From positions 3,293,001-3,357,000 of the forward strand of contig NZ_CP162487.1 of the NCBI RefSeq assembly GCF_041240605.1: a stretch of 64,000 nucleotides of DNA. Direction: 5' to 3'. Shown piece by piece: positions 47,367-54,720 of this stretch (positions are counted from its first letter, which is position 1; each line of letters begins with the position of its first letter). Made by a program: the position numbers and the translations under genes. A model generated the notes under the pieces. It did no database searches. It had not been told where the DNA came from and worked only from the letters and a program-made list of their open reading frames with translations. The DNA comes from Xanthomonas sp. DAR 80977. Lineage in GTDB: Bacteria; Pseudomonadota; Gammaproteobacteria; Xanthomonadales; Xanthomonadaceae.

Positions 47367-48266
47367 ATGCCCATCTCCATGCTGCGCAGCGCACTCGCGG
47401 CGACGCTGATGGCCTGCGCCGTGGCGCCGTTCGCGGCGGCGGCCGCGGAAGGCGGCCGTCTGCGCGCCGACCTGGGCGAACCGCTGCAGATCCCCATCGC
47501 CGATGCCAGCGGACAGCAATGGACGCTGCAAGGGCGCCTGTGCCGCCCCGCGGGCGTGGCGCGCCCGCGCGTGGCGGTGATCGCGCACGGCTCGCCGGCG
47601 AAGGCGTCGGAGCGGCCAAGCATGACGCTGGAGACCTGCAGCGGCGAATCGGCGCAATGGTTCCTGCGCCGGCACTACGCCGTCGCGCTGGTGCTGCGCC
47701 TGGGCTACGGCGCGACCGGCGGCCCCTGGACCGAGGGCTACGCCGGCTGCGACCACGCCGACTACGCCGCGGCCGGGATGGAGACCGCGCGCCAGCTCAA
47801 GACGATCGTGGATTACCTCACCGCCCTGCCCGCCTACGGCGCGACCGGCGCCATCGTGGTCGGCCAGTCCGCCGGCGGCTGGGGCACGCTGGCCTACGAC
47901 AGCCTGCCGCATCCGAACGTGGCGGCGTTCGTCAACATGGCCGGCGGCCGCGGCGGCCACTACCACGACCGCCCGAACAGCAACTGCCAGCCGCAGCAGC
48001 TGGTCGGCGCGGCAGGCCGTTTCGGCACGACCGCGCGCACGCCGATGCTGTGGATCTACACGGCCAACGACAGCTTCTTCGATCCGGCCCTGGCCGCCGC
48101 GATGCACCGCGCCTTCGTGCAGGCCGGCGGCCGTGCCGAGCTGGTCGCCGCCCCCGCCTACGGCGACGACGGGCATCACCTGTTCTTCGGCCGCCGCGGC
48201 TCGGCGATCTGGGGACCGCCGCTCGATGCCTACCTCAAGACGCTGGACGCCGCCGCGTCCCCGTGA
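47367..48266 (+). CDS. Secreted alpha/beta hydrolase
   Basis: 299 residues with a signal peptide (cleaved near AAAAA-EGG). The hydrolase domain has VIAHGSPAKA, nucleophile Ser in VVGQSAGGWGTLAY, Asp in TANDSFFDPAL and His in DDGHHLFFGR, i.e. a full triad in a dienelactone-hydrolase-like order. Two Cys pairs are possible (CRPAG, TCSGE, GCDHA, NCQPQ). Same orientation and spacing as the export genes, 24 bases after the previous gene. Could modify cargo or envelope in the periplasm; substrate unknown. Confidence 0.82.
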   Translation: MPISMLRSALAATLMACAVAPFAAAAAEGGRLRADLGEPLQIPIADASGQQWTLQGRLCRPAGVARPRVAVIAHGSPAKASERPSMTLETCSGESAQWFLRRHYAVALVLRLGYGATGGPWTEGYAGCDHADYAAAGMETARQLKTIVDYLTALPAYGATGAIVVGQSAGGWGTLAYDSLPHPNVAAFVNMAGGRGGHYHDRPNSNCQPQQLVGAAGRFGTTARTPMLWIYTANDSFFDPALAAAMHRAFVQAGGRAELVAAPAYGDDGHHLFFGRRGSAIWGPPLDAYLKTLDAAASP

Positions 48267-48297
48267 CCTTCCATCGACCCTCCGCGCAGGACCCACG

Positions 48298-49977
48298 ATG
48301 ACCATGCAATCGATCCGCGACACCATCCAGGCCATCGGCCTGCACACCAGCGCCGAGCACATCCCGCTCATCACCAAGAAAGGCGGCGCGTATACCTGGC
48401 TGTTCGACCTGCGCCGGGTGTTCATGCAGCGCGAGGCGCTCGAGCAGATCGCCCACGCCTTCTGGGAACGCAACGCCATGCGCGAGGCGTTCCAGCTCGG
48501 CGGCCTGGAGACGGCGGCGATTCCGCTGCTGACCGCGCTGCTGCTGACCGCGCCGAAAGAGCGCGGCCCGGTCAACGGCTTCATCATCCGCAAGGACCGC
48601 AAGACCACCGGACTGGGCAACGCGATCGAAGGCGAGGTGCTGGACCTGCCGATCGTCCTGGTCGACGACTCGCTCAACTCCGGCAACAGCGCCGAAAAGG
48701 CGCGCGCGGTCATCGCCATGGCCGGGCACACGCTGCGCGAGGTGTTCGTGGTGGTCGATTTCCTGTCCAGGGCCGGCATGCAGTGGCGCAAGACGCACGG
48801 GATCGCGGTGCAGACGCTGTTCACCCTGAAGGACTTCGACCTTCCCGCGGACCACAGCGTTCCGCACCCCACGCAGCGCTACCGCGAACTGTGGCGAACG
48901 GCGACGCCGGGCGGCTTCGCCTACCACGTGGTGCCCAAATCGGCGCCGCTGCTGGTCGGCGACACCCTCTTCCGCGGCTGCGACGCGGCCAAGATGCAGG
49001 CCTTCTCCGCCGCGACCGGCGGCCTGCTGTGGGAATACCCGGTAAGCGGCGCGGCCTATACCAAGAAAGGCATCTGGTCGTGTCCGGCCTACCACGACGG
49101 GCGCCTGTACTTCGGCGCCTACAACGGCACCCTCTACTGCCTGGACGCGCAGACCGGCGAGGAGATCTGGACGCATCCGGACGGCGACTGGATCGGCGCC
49201 TCGCCGCTGCTGGTGCCGCGGCACAACCTGGTGTACGTCGGCGTCGAGTACGTGCGGCCGTGGGCGCAGGGCAGCCTCGGCGCCTACGACATGCGCACCG
49301 GCGAGAAGGTCTGGGAACACCAGGTCGGCAAGCTGCAGCACGGCTCGGCGGGCTACTGGGAAGGCGGCGACCTGGTGATCTGGGGAAGCGCGGACCACGA
49401 GACGCTCGCGCTCGACGCCAGGAGCGGGCGCATCGTCTGGCGCTTTGCGACGCGGCGCTCGGTGAAATACGCGCCCGCCGTGGACGAGCGGCGGCGGCTG
49501 ACCGCCTTCGCCTCCTTCGACAAGTCGATCTACATCCTCGACGTGGCCACGGGCGAGAAGCGCGGCGAATGGCAGACCGATGAAATCTGCTACACCACGC
49601 CGCTGTTCGCCGGCAACAAGCTGTTCTGCGGCTCCGGCGACCGGCACCTGTACGTCATCGACGTGGACACGATGCAACTGCTCAAGAAGATCAACCTGCG
49701 CTCGCGGGTCTACGCCTCGCCCAGGCGCGTCGGCAATCGCGTCATCGTCGGCAGCAACGGCGGCCGCGTCGTGGAGATCGACATCGACACGCTCGAGACC
49801 AAGGGCATGCTGCAACTCCCGGACGCGGTCACCAACGGCGTGGCGGTCTCGGCGGACGGCAACCGCATCTTCGTCTCCACCTACATGAACCATCTCTACG
49901 CGTTCGAGCGTTTGCGCGACGCGGAGGAAAGCGCGGAGGCAGGCGCGACGGACCACGCGCTCTCGGCATTGCCGTAG
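48298..49977 (+). CDS. Orotate phosphoribosyltransferase-like domain fused to PQQ-type beta-propeller
   Basis: 559 residues. Residues 1-185 form a type I phosphoribosyltransferase domain of orotate PRTase type: GGLETAAIPL (68-77), IIRKDRKTTGLGNAIEG (96-112) and PRPP loop LVDDSLNSGNS (121-131). Residues about 215-545 are a PQQ/Trp-docking beta-propeller: repeats such as FSAATGGLLWEYPV, LDAQTGEEIWTHP, DMRTGEKVWEHQV, LDARSGRIVWRF and LDVATGEKRGEW. No signal peptide is seen, so the propeller would be cytoplasmic, unlike most PQQ propellers. I know no such fusion. Likely a cargo-binding or nucleotide-using factor; function open. Confidence 0.85.
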   Translation: MTMQSIRDTIQAIGLHTSAEHIPLITKKGGAYTWLFDLRRVFMQREALEQIAHAFWERNAMREAFQLGGLETAAIPLLTALLLTAPKERGPVNGFIIRKDRKTTGLGNAIEGEVLDLPIVLVDDSLNSGNSAEKARAVIAMAGHTLREVFVVVDFLSRAGMQWRKTHGIAVQTLFTLKDFDLPADHSVPHPTQRYRELWRTATPGGFAYHVVPKSAPLLVGDTLFRGCDAAKMQAFSAATGGLLWEYPVSGAAYTKKGIWSCPAYHDGRLYFGAYNGTLYCLDAQTGEEIWTHPDGDWIGASPLLVPRHNLVYVGVEYVRPWAQGSLGAYDMRTGEKVWEHQVGKLQHGSAGYWEGGDLVIWGSADHETLALDARSGRIVWRFATRRSVKYAPAVDERRRLTAFASFDKSIYILDVATGEKRGEWQTDEICYTTPLFAGNKLFCGSGDRHLYVIDVDTMQLLKKINLRSRVYASPRRVGNRVIVGSNGGRVVEIDIDTLETKGMLQLPDAVTNGVAVSADGNRIFVSTYMNHLYAFERLRDAEESAEAGATDHALSALP

Positions 49978-49998
49978 CACGCCACGCGCGGCAGCACC

Positions 49999-50035
49999 GA
50001 TCCGGGCGCACGGCCAGGCGCCGTGCGCCCGGATC
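49999..50035. promoter_or_regulatory. Perfect 15-base inverted repeat upstream of cargo gene 1
   Basis: GATCCGGGCGCACGG and CCGTGCGCCCGGATC around a 7-base loop. It is 22 bases after the fusion-gene stop and 50 bases before cargo 1. An imperfect version precedes cargo 2. It lacks a T run; it may be an operator, an RNA processing site or a weak terminator. Confidence 0.65.
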
Positions 50036-50085
50036 AGCCGAAGCGAGGACGGCCGTTTCCCCGCAAGCATGTCCCAAGGATCAAC

Positions 50086-50922
50086 ATGAGAACGCTCGAT
50101 ATCATCGAAATCGATCTGGTCGCCGGCGGTACGCGCGCGTCGCTGGGCGCGCACCCGTTGTCGACCTCGATCCACCACGCCAAGGCGCACAGGAAGGTGC
50201 ACCACGCCAAGGCCAAGGCCCATCACCACCAGCACGCGGCGATGCACAAGGCGGCGGCCATGCAGACGGTCGCCGAGTTCGAGGCACCGATCGAAGCCGA
50301 AGGTGGTGAAGGCGGAGAAGGCGGTGAGGGAGGCGAAGGCGGCGAAGGCGGCGAAGGTGGTGAGGGAGGCGAAGGTGGCGAAGGCGGTGAGGGTGGCGAA
50401 GGTGGCGAAGGTGGTGAGGGCGATGGTGGCGAGGGCGGTTACGACGACGGCGACGATGCGGACGGAAACGGACCTGCCGACACCAACATAGGCAGCAGCC
50501 ATGCGACGCCCGATGGCAGGACGGTCTCGATCACCTACCAGAACACGCAAGACGGTTCGAGCAGCGACAATCCCGTCACCTCCAAGATGGCCTCGACGCT
50601 GAACTCCGTGCTCGACAGCGACGATGGTGTCAGCAGCATCGACATCTCCGCGACCACCAACGGCAGCCACAACCCCAATTCCGCCCACTACACCGGCAAC
50701 GCCGTCGACATCAACATCATCAACGACGTGCATGTCGGAACCAGCGGCACCGGCTTCGAGAACGCGCAGGCGCTGGAGAATGCCGCGATGAACGATCCCA
50801 ATGTCAGCTACGTGGAAGGCCCTGCCGGCAATTTCATCAGGTCCAGTCCCACCGCGGACTGGACGTCCGCCAGCCGAGAGAGCGGCGACACGACGCACGT
50901 GCATATCAGCGTCTTCAAGTAA
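50086..50922 (+). CDS. Double-glycine-leader secreted protein 1, M15-like zinc peptidase domain
   Basis: 278 residues. Leader MRTLDIIEIDLVAGG fits the double-glycine rule; cleavage after Gly15 by the C39 exporter is expected. Then a His/Lys/Ala-rich stretch (about 29-60), 13 Gly-Gly-Glu units (73-111), a linker, and a C-terminal domain with NSAHYTGNAVD (His201, Asp208) and HVH (271-273), the zinc-site pattern of M15/VanY and phage endopeptidases. It would cut peptide stems of peptidoglycan. AAGGA site lies 6 bases before ATG. Predicted antibacterial effector; not shown. Neighbour downstream may be its immunity protein. Confidence 0.82.
   Translation: MRTLDIIEIDLVAGGTRASLGAHPLSTSIHHAKAHRKVHHAKAKAHHHQHAAMHKAAAMQTVAEFEAPIEAEGGEGGEGGEGGEGGEGGEGGEGGEGGEGGEGGEGGEGGEGDGGEGGYDDGDDADGNGPADTNIGSSHATPDGRTVSITYQNTQDGSSSDNPVTSKMASTLNSVLDSDDGVSSIDISATTNGSHNPNSAHYTGNAVDINIINDVHVGTSGTGFENAQALENAAMNDPNVSYVEGPAGNFIRSSPTADWTSASRESGDTTHVHISVFK
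50302..50418 (+). repeat. 9-bp in-frame tandem repeat coding (Gly-Gly-Glu)13
   Basis: Thirteen units of GGN-GGN-GAR. Unit length is a multiple of three, so slippage changes spacer length without frame loss. Synonymous variation between units indicates it is not freshly expanded. Cargo 2 has nine such units. Confidence 0.9.
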
Positions 50923-50943
50923 CTCCAAGCCCACTCGCCTCTT

Positions 50944-50968
50944 CCGGGCCGCAGCCACTGCGGCCCGG
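50944..50968. promoter_or_regulatory. 11-base GC-rich hairpin between cargo 1 and its neighbour
   Basis: CCGGGCCGCAG and CTGCGGCCCGG with loop CCA, 22 bases after cargo 1 stop. No T run follows, so readthrough to the next gene is likely; it could stabilise the cargo 3' end. A 14-base palindrome holds the same position after cargo 2. Confidence 0.6.
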
Positions 50969-50994
50969 GAGACAACCGCCTATCGGAGATCCCC

Positions 50995-51381
50995 ATGAAG
51001 TCCCCCTGGCTGTCGCGCCTTTTCATCGCGTCGTTTCTCGCCATCGCCGTGCAAGGATCGTTGCAGGCGATGCAAGCCGCTCCCGGAAACGAAGCGGAAC
51101 AGGCGCTCGCCCATGTGCTGAAGAACGACATCGTCCTGTCGCGAACGTTCGGCGAGTGTCCGCGGCTGAAATTCACCCGCAGCGAAACGAAGGGAGCCCG
51201 CACTTTCCTGATCGAGGGCAGCTGCGACATCAAGGACAATCCCGAGGAAGATGCGGACTGTCCCGCCTACCAGGTGCACGCGACCGGGACGATCGACACG
51301 CCTTCGCATTGGACGGTCCGCCAGCTGCAGTTGAAGCTGGTCTGCTCCGGAGAGGGTACGGCGGCGCAACGCCAGATGTGA
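50995..51381 (+). CDS. Periplasmic small protein, candidate immunity protein for cargo 1
   Basis: 128 residues with a signal peptide (MKSPWLSRLFIASFLAIAVQ, then GSLQA) and four Cys in the mature part (GECPRL, GSCDIK, ADCPAY, LVCSGE), enough for two disulfides. No known domain. Position directly after an exported peptidoglycan-peptidase-like protein and periplasmic location fit the role of an immunity protein, but this is inference. GGAG ribosome site 8 bases before ATG. Confidence 0.7.
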   Translation: MKSPWLSRLFIASFLAIAVQGSLQAMQAAPGNEAEQALAHVLKNDIVLSRTFGECPRLKFTRSETKGARTFLIEGSCDIKDNPEEDADCPAYQVHATGTIDTPSHWTVRQLQLKLVCSGEGTAAQRQM

Positions 51382-51433
51382 TCTTTCGGCACGCCGTTCA
51401 TCGCCCGCGGAAAGAAGAATTGCAGGAGCGCCC

Positions 51434-51745
51434 ATGGCACGCAGCGACCAGTGCCGGCTGCCGTGTCGCGCCGGCCTGCGACCGCAGGCAACGATCGGCA
51501 TGGCGATGTTCTCCACTGCATTGGGGCGCATCGCCATGTCCACCCACATGAAGCATCCCTCGGCGTTGGAGCATTTGCGCAATGCCGAGGAAACATCGCC
51601 GAGCGCGCACCTCTGCGCGCATCGTGTGTTGGCGCGCAGTGCGCGCGGCAGGATCGATCCGGGCGGGCGGCCATGGGCCGTGCGGCCGGATCAGCCGAAG
51701 CGAGGACGGCCGTTTCCCCGCAAACATGTCAAAGGATCAACATGA
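51434..51745 (+). CDS. Possible small ORF overlapping the start of cargo 2
   Basis: 103 codons starting ATG with an AGGAG site 7 bases upstream; its TGA stop overlaps the cargo 2 ATG (ATGA). Composition is Arg/Ala/His-mixed without motif, and the last third is translated from the duplicated upstream module, so it may only be a coupling ORF or noise. Confidence 0.25.
   Translation: MARSDQCRLPCRAGLRPQATIGMAMFSTALGRIAMSTHMKHPSALEHLRNAEETSPSAHLCAHRVLARSARGRIDPGGRPWAVRPDQPKRGRPFPRKHVKGST
51656..51692. promoter_or_regulatory. Imperfect inverted repeat upstream of cargo gene 2
   Basis: GATCCGGGCGGGCGGCC and GGCCGTGCGGCCGGATC around ATG, with two or three mispairs. It is the counterpart of the perfect repeat at 49999, with about 30 identical bases following in both (AGCCGAAGCGAGGACGGCCG and on). 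Conserved pairing with altered bases hints at a functional structure. Confidence 0.6.
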
Positions 51746-52593
51746 GAACGCTCGATATCATCGAAATCGATATGGTCGCCGGCGGCACACGCGCGTCGCT
51801 CGGCGCGCATCCGCTGTCCAGCTCGATCCACCATGCCAAGGCGCACAAGAAGGCGCACCACGCCAAGGCCAAGGCCCATCACCCCCACCACCACGCGGCG
51901 ATGCACAAGGCGGTGGCGATGCAGACGGCCGCCGAGTTCGACGCGCCGATCGAAGCCGAAGGCGGCGAAGGTGGTGAGGGGGGCGAAGGTGGTGAAGGTG
52001 GCGAGGGCGGTGAGGGAGGCGAAGGCGGCGAAGGCGGGGAAGGCGACGGTGGCGAGGGCGATGGTGGCGACGGCGACGGTGATGGCGATGGTGACGGCGG
52101 CGATGGCGACAGCGGCGACGGTGGCGAGGGCGACGGTGGCGCCGGCAGCGACGCCAAGCCGGCCACGTCCGCATCGGCCAGCGGCACCACGGTGACCTAC
52201 ACCGCAGCGGACGGTTCCACCCAGCAGATCACCGGCACCCATCCGAACCGCGACAACAATCCGCTCGACATCCGCTCGGGCACCTTCGCCGACGACCACG
52301 GCTCGCTCGGCAACGATCGCGGTTTCGCGATCTTCTCCAATCCCCAGGCAGGGCTCGACGCCGCGGTGGCCAACATGAACCGCATCAACGACAACAACGG
52401 CGGCACCGCCACGCTCAGCCAGATCATCAGCACCTGGTCGCCGCCGAGCGAGAACCCGACCTCGGAGATGATCACCACCATCACCACCAATTCGGGCCTG
52501 AATCCGTCCGATCAGTGGGGATCGTTGACCAGCGCCCAGCAGAATGCCTTCGTCACGGCCTACGGCCACCGCGAAGGCTGGCACGGCAACTAA
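51742..52593 (+). CDS. Double-glycine-leader secreted protein 2, phage-lysozyme-associated type domain
   Basis: 283 residues. The first 75 residues are nearly the same as cargo 1 (leader MRTLDIIEIDMVAGG, His/Lys-rich stretch, start of Gly-Gly-Glu spacer). Nine Gly-Gly-Glu units are followed by an Asp/Gly-rich stretch (DGDGDGDGDGG) to about residue 135. The C-terminal domain (about 165-283) has THPNRDNNPLDIRSG, DRGFAIFSNPQAGLDAAVANM and IISTWSPPSENPTSEMI, like the domain seen in phage structural lysozymes and cell-wall hydrolases (RNNNPGNI...FAVFP...WAPPSEN). Probable peptidoglycan-active effector. AAGGA site before ATG. Confidence 0.8.
   Translation: MRTLDIIEIDMVAGGTRASLGAHPLSSSIHHAKAHKKAHHAKAKAHHPHHHAAMHKAVAMQTAAEFDAPIEAEGGEGGEGGEGGEGGEGGEGGEGGEGGEGDGGEGDGGDGDGDGDGDGGDGDSGDGGEGDGGAGSDAKPATSASASGTTVTYTAADGSTQQITGTHPNRDNNPLDIRSGTFADDHGSLGNDRGFAIFSNPQAGLDAAVANMNRINDNNGGTATLSQIISTWSPPSENPTSEMITTITTNSGLNPSDQWGSLTSAQQNAFVTAYGHREGWHGN
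51961..52041 (+). repeat. 9-bp in-frame tandem repeat coding (Gly-Gly-Glu)9
   Basis: Nine units of GGN-GGN-GAR, then GGC-GAY-GGY type units coding Gly-Asp repeats to about 52145. Homologous to 50302-50418 but shorter. Confidence 0.9.
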
Positions 52594-52606
52594 TTCAAGC
52601 AAGCGG

Positions 52607-52634
52607 CGAGGCCGGGATGCGCATCCCGGCCTCG
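52607..52634. promoter_or_regulatory. 14-base perfect palindrome after cargo 2
   Basis: CGAGGCCGGGATGC joined directly to GCATCCCGGCCTCG, 13 bases after the cargo 2 stop and 29 before the next ATG. No T run follows. Same place as the hairpin after cargo 1. Confidence 0.6.
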
Positions 52635-52663
52635 TTCACCACGACACGCTACGGAGATCCCTC

Positions 52664-53320
52664 ATGACACCCCGATCCCTTTCGCTCCTCGGCCTGCTCG
52701 CCTTGGGCACGGTCCTGGCGGCCGGCGCCGAGGCCGCGACCTGCACCAGCGCGCTGCACCAGGCGTTCGCCAGCTCCAGCGACGCGGCCGCCCTGCCCGC
52801 GCCATGCCGGCGCATCGGCCCGGTCGAACTGGGCATGAGCAAGCAGCAGGTGCAGGCGGCGCTCGGCCAGCCGGACGCGCTGCGCAGCGACGACGCGCAC
52901 CCGGACACGTCCAGCGCCGTCTACCTCTATCCCCGCGGGTTCAACGCCCAGCTGGCGCGCAAGCCGCTTGCCGCCGACAGGCTCGACTACAGCCAGCTCG
53001 GCCTGCGTTTCCGCAACGGCAAGGTGGTCAACATCGTCGCCTTCGCCAATCCCAAGGCCCCCTTCCCGTTCCAGCTGCTGGCGCCTGCCGCCGACGCCGG
53101 CAGCGTGCTCAAGCGGATCGGCGGCCAGCCGCAATGGAACGCCAGCCGCGACTACGTGCAGTTCGCCGCCATGCCGATCGGCCTGAACGTCGATCCGGAC
53201 ACCTCGCGCATCGTCGGCCTGGACATCGCCGACAACAAGCAGGACCTGGACGCGTTCGCCCTGCCTGCGCTGCGCCTGAGCAAGGACGCGGGCAGCGGCC
53301 TGGTCGGCGGTGTGCGCTGA
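52664..53320 (+). CDS. Periplasmic protein with BamE-like motif, candidate immunity protein for cargo 2
   Basis: 218 residues with a signal peptide (cleaved after AEA). Two Cys (ATCTSAL, APCRRI) near the N-terminus of the mature chain. The segment IGPVELGMSKQQVQAALGQPD is the SmpA/OmlA (BamE)-type motif; a second similar unit may begin near residue 145 (AGSVLKRIGGQPQWN). Tandem BamE-like folds are known in protein inhibitors such as BLIP, which would suit an immunity role. GGAG site 7 bases before ATG. Role inferred from position. Confidence 0.7.
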   Translation: MTPRSLSLLGLLALGTVLAAGAEAATCTSALHQAFASSSDAAALPAPCRRIGPVELGMSKQQVQAALGQPDALRSDDAHPDTSSAVYLYPRGFNAQLARKPLAADRLDYSQLGLRFRNGKVVNIVAFANPKAPFPFQLLAPAADAGSVLKRIGGQPQWNASRDYVQFAAMPIGLNVDPDTSRIVGLDIADNKQDLDAFALPALRLSKDAGSGLVGGVR

Positions 53321-53469
53321 ATGCTGCCGGCGCGGCTGAGCGGGCGCGTCGGCCGCCCCGTCGCCAAGCGTGCGCGCGCCTGTGCGGCAGCGCACGCCAG
53401 GCACCGCGGGGCCTGGCCGGATCGCCCCCTGCGGCGCAGTGCCGCAGCGGCGCCATCCGGCGCGCAACG

Positions 53470-53494
53470 AAAAAGCCCCGCACATGGCGGGGCT
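53470..53494 (-). terminator. Rho-independent terminator of the dksA-like gene
   Basis: On the minus strand AGCCCCGC-CATGT-GCGGGGCT is followed by TTTTT. It lies 35 bases after the gene stop and could also act on plus-strand readthrough from the export cluster. Confidence 0.85.
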
Positions 53495-53528
53495 CTTCGT
53501 CTTGGGCTGCAGTGCCGCGCGTGGCGGA

Positions 53529-54587
53529 TCAGTCGCCCTGCTGCTTCTGCAGGTGTTCCCAGCGCTCCTGCGCATCGATGGTGCGCTCGGCGGTCAGGCG
53601 CGCCTCCAGGCGCTCCAGGCCGATTTCCTCGCCCGTATCCACGCAGTAGCCGTAGTCGCCGGCATCCAGGCGCTTGAGCGTGCTGTCGATCTTGCCGATC
53701 AGCTTGCGGTAGCGGTCGCGGGTACGCAGTTCCAGCGAGTTCTCGGTCTCGCGGGTGGCGCGCTCGGCCTCGTCGCCGATGTCGCGGACTTCGTCGCGCA
53801 GGTTCTCGATGGTCTGCTTGGACTCCTCGACCAGGTCGGCACGCCAGTTGAGCAGGCGCTGGCGGAAGTACTCCTGCTGCAGCGTGCTCATGTACTCCTC
53901 GTCGGACGCCGGCTTGTAGCCCTTGGGCAGGATCGGGCGGCCGGTGGCCTCGTCGGTCTTGTACTCGACCACCTTGTACTTGGCCGGCTTGGCCGGCGTA
54001 TTGGACTTGGCGGTCACCGCGACGGCGACCTTGCCGGTGGGTTTGGCGACCGGCGGCTTGGGGGTGGATTCGGATTTGGTGGGGGTTTTCGCGGAGGATT
54101 TCGAAACGGACACGGGATTCTTATGTGGCGGGGCCGAGGGCGCGGCGGGCTTGGCGGCAACCGGCTTGGACACCGGTGCTGCGGCGGGCGTGGCGGCCTT
54201 GGCCGGGACAGACTTGGCCGGCGCCGGCTTGGCAGCCGGCTTCGGTACGGATTTGGACACCGCCGGGGCGACCGGAGCGGTGGCCGATTTCGGCTTGGTT
54301 GCCGGCGCGGCCTGCTTGGCGACGGGGGCGGCGCTGGGCTTGGCGGCGGCTTTCGCTGGCTTGGCGGCCGGCTTGGCTGGGGCCTTCTTGGCGGGCGCGG
54401 CGGCGGCCGGCTTGGGCGCCGGCTTGCTCGCCGCCGCCTTGGCCGGGGCCTTCTTCGCCGGCGCGGGCTTGGCCGCCGGCTTCTTCAGCGGCTTGGCAGC
54501 AGCGGACGCCGTCGCTTTCTTGGCAACGGGCTGGACGGGCTTCTTGGCGGCCTTGACGGCCTTCTTTGCAGGTTTTTTAGCAGCCAC
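53529..54587 (-). CDS. dksA: DksA-like transcription factor with histone-like N-terminal tail
   Basis: 352 residues. Residues 1-200 are Lys/Ala/Pro-rich repeats ([16 protein letters not shown]) like AlgP or histone H1 tails. Residues about 225-352 are DksA: coiled coil ([30 protein letters not shown] with tip acids) and C-terminal globule [20 protein letters not shown] with [11 protein letters not shown]. Only one of the four zinc Cys of classical DksA is left, so zinc is not bound in the normal way. DksA works with ppGpp at RNA polymerase. The tail suggests DNA contact. Confidence 0.9.
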   Translation of the reverse strand: MAAKKPAKKAVKAAKKPVQPVAKKATASAAAKPLKKPAAKPAPAKKAPAKAAASKPAPKPAAAAPAKKAPAKPAAKPAKAAAKPSAAPVAKQAAPATKPKSATAPVAPAVSKSVPKPAAKPAPAKSVPAKAATPAAAPVSKPVAAKPAAPSAPPHKNPVSVSKSSAKTPTKSESTPKPPVAKPTGKVAVAVTAKSNTPAKPAKYKVVEYKTDEATGRPILPKGYKPASDEEYMSTLQQEYFRQRLLNWRADLVEESKQTIENLRDEVRDIGDEAERATRETENSLELRTRDRYRKLIGKIDSTLKRLDAGDYGYCVDTGEEIGLERLEARLTAERTIDAQERWEHLQKQQGD

Positions 54588-54720
54588 GAATCGCTCTTCC
54601 TTGGTTTCCCCGGGGCCCGGGAAAGCGGGCCTTTATAGCCTACCCTACCCCCAGCGGCAACCACACCGCGTATACGCCGGTGAACGGCAGCCCGCGATGC
54701 AACTGGCATATCATGGCCGG

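Noticed and set aside
43233..49977. A lanthipeptide, microcin or other short-peptide cluster
   Set aside because: No LanM, YcaO, radical SAM or short precursor found; the only double-glycine leaders are on the two large proteins.
50302..52145. Cargo genes as RTX toxins with type I C-terminal secretion signal
   Set aside because: The spacer is Gly-Gly-Glu, not the GGxGxDxUx nonapeptide, and a double-glycine N-terminal leader plus C39 exporter is present.
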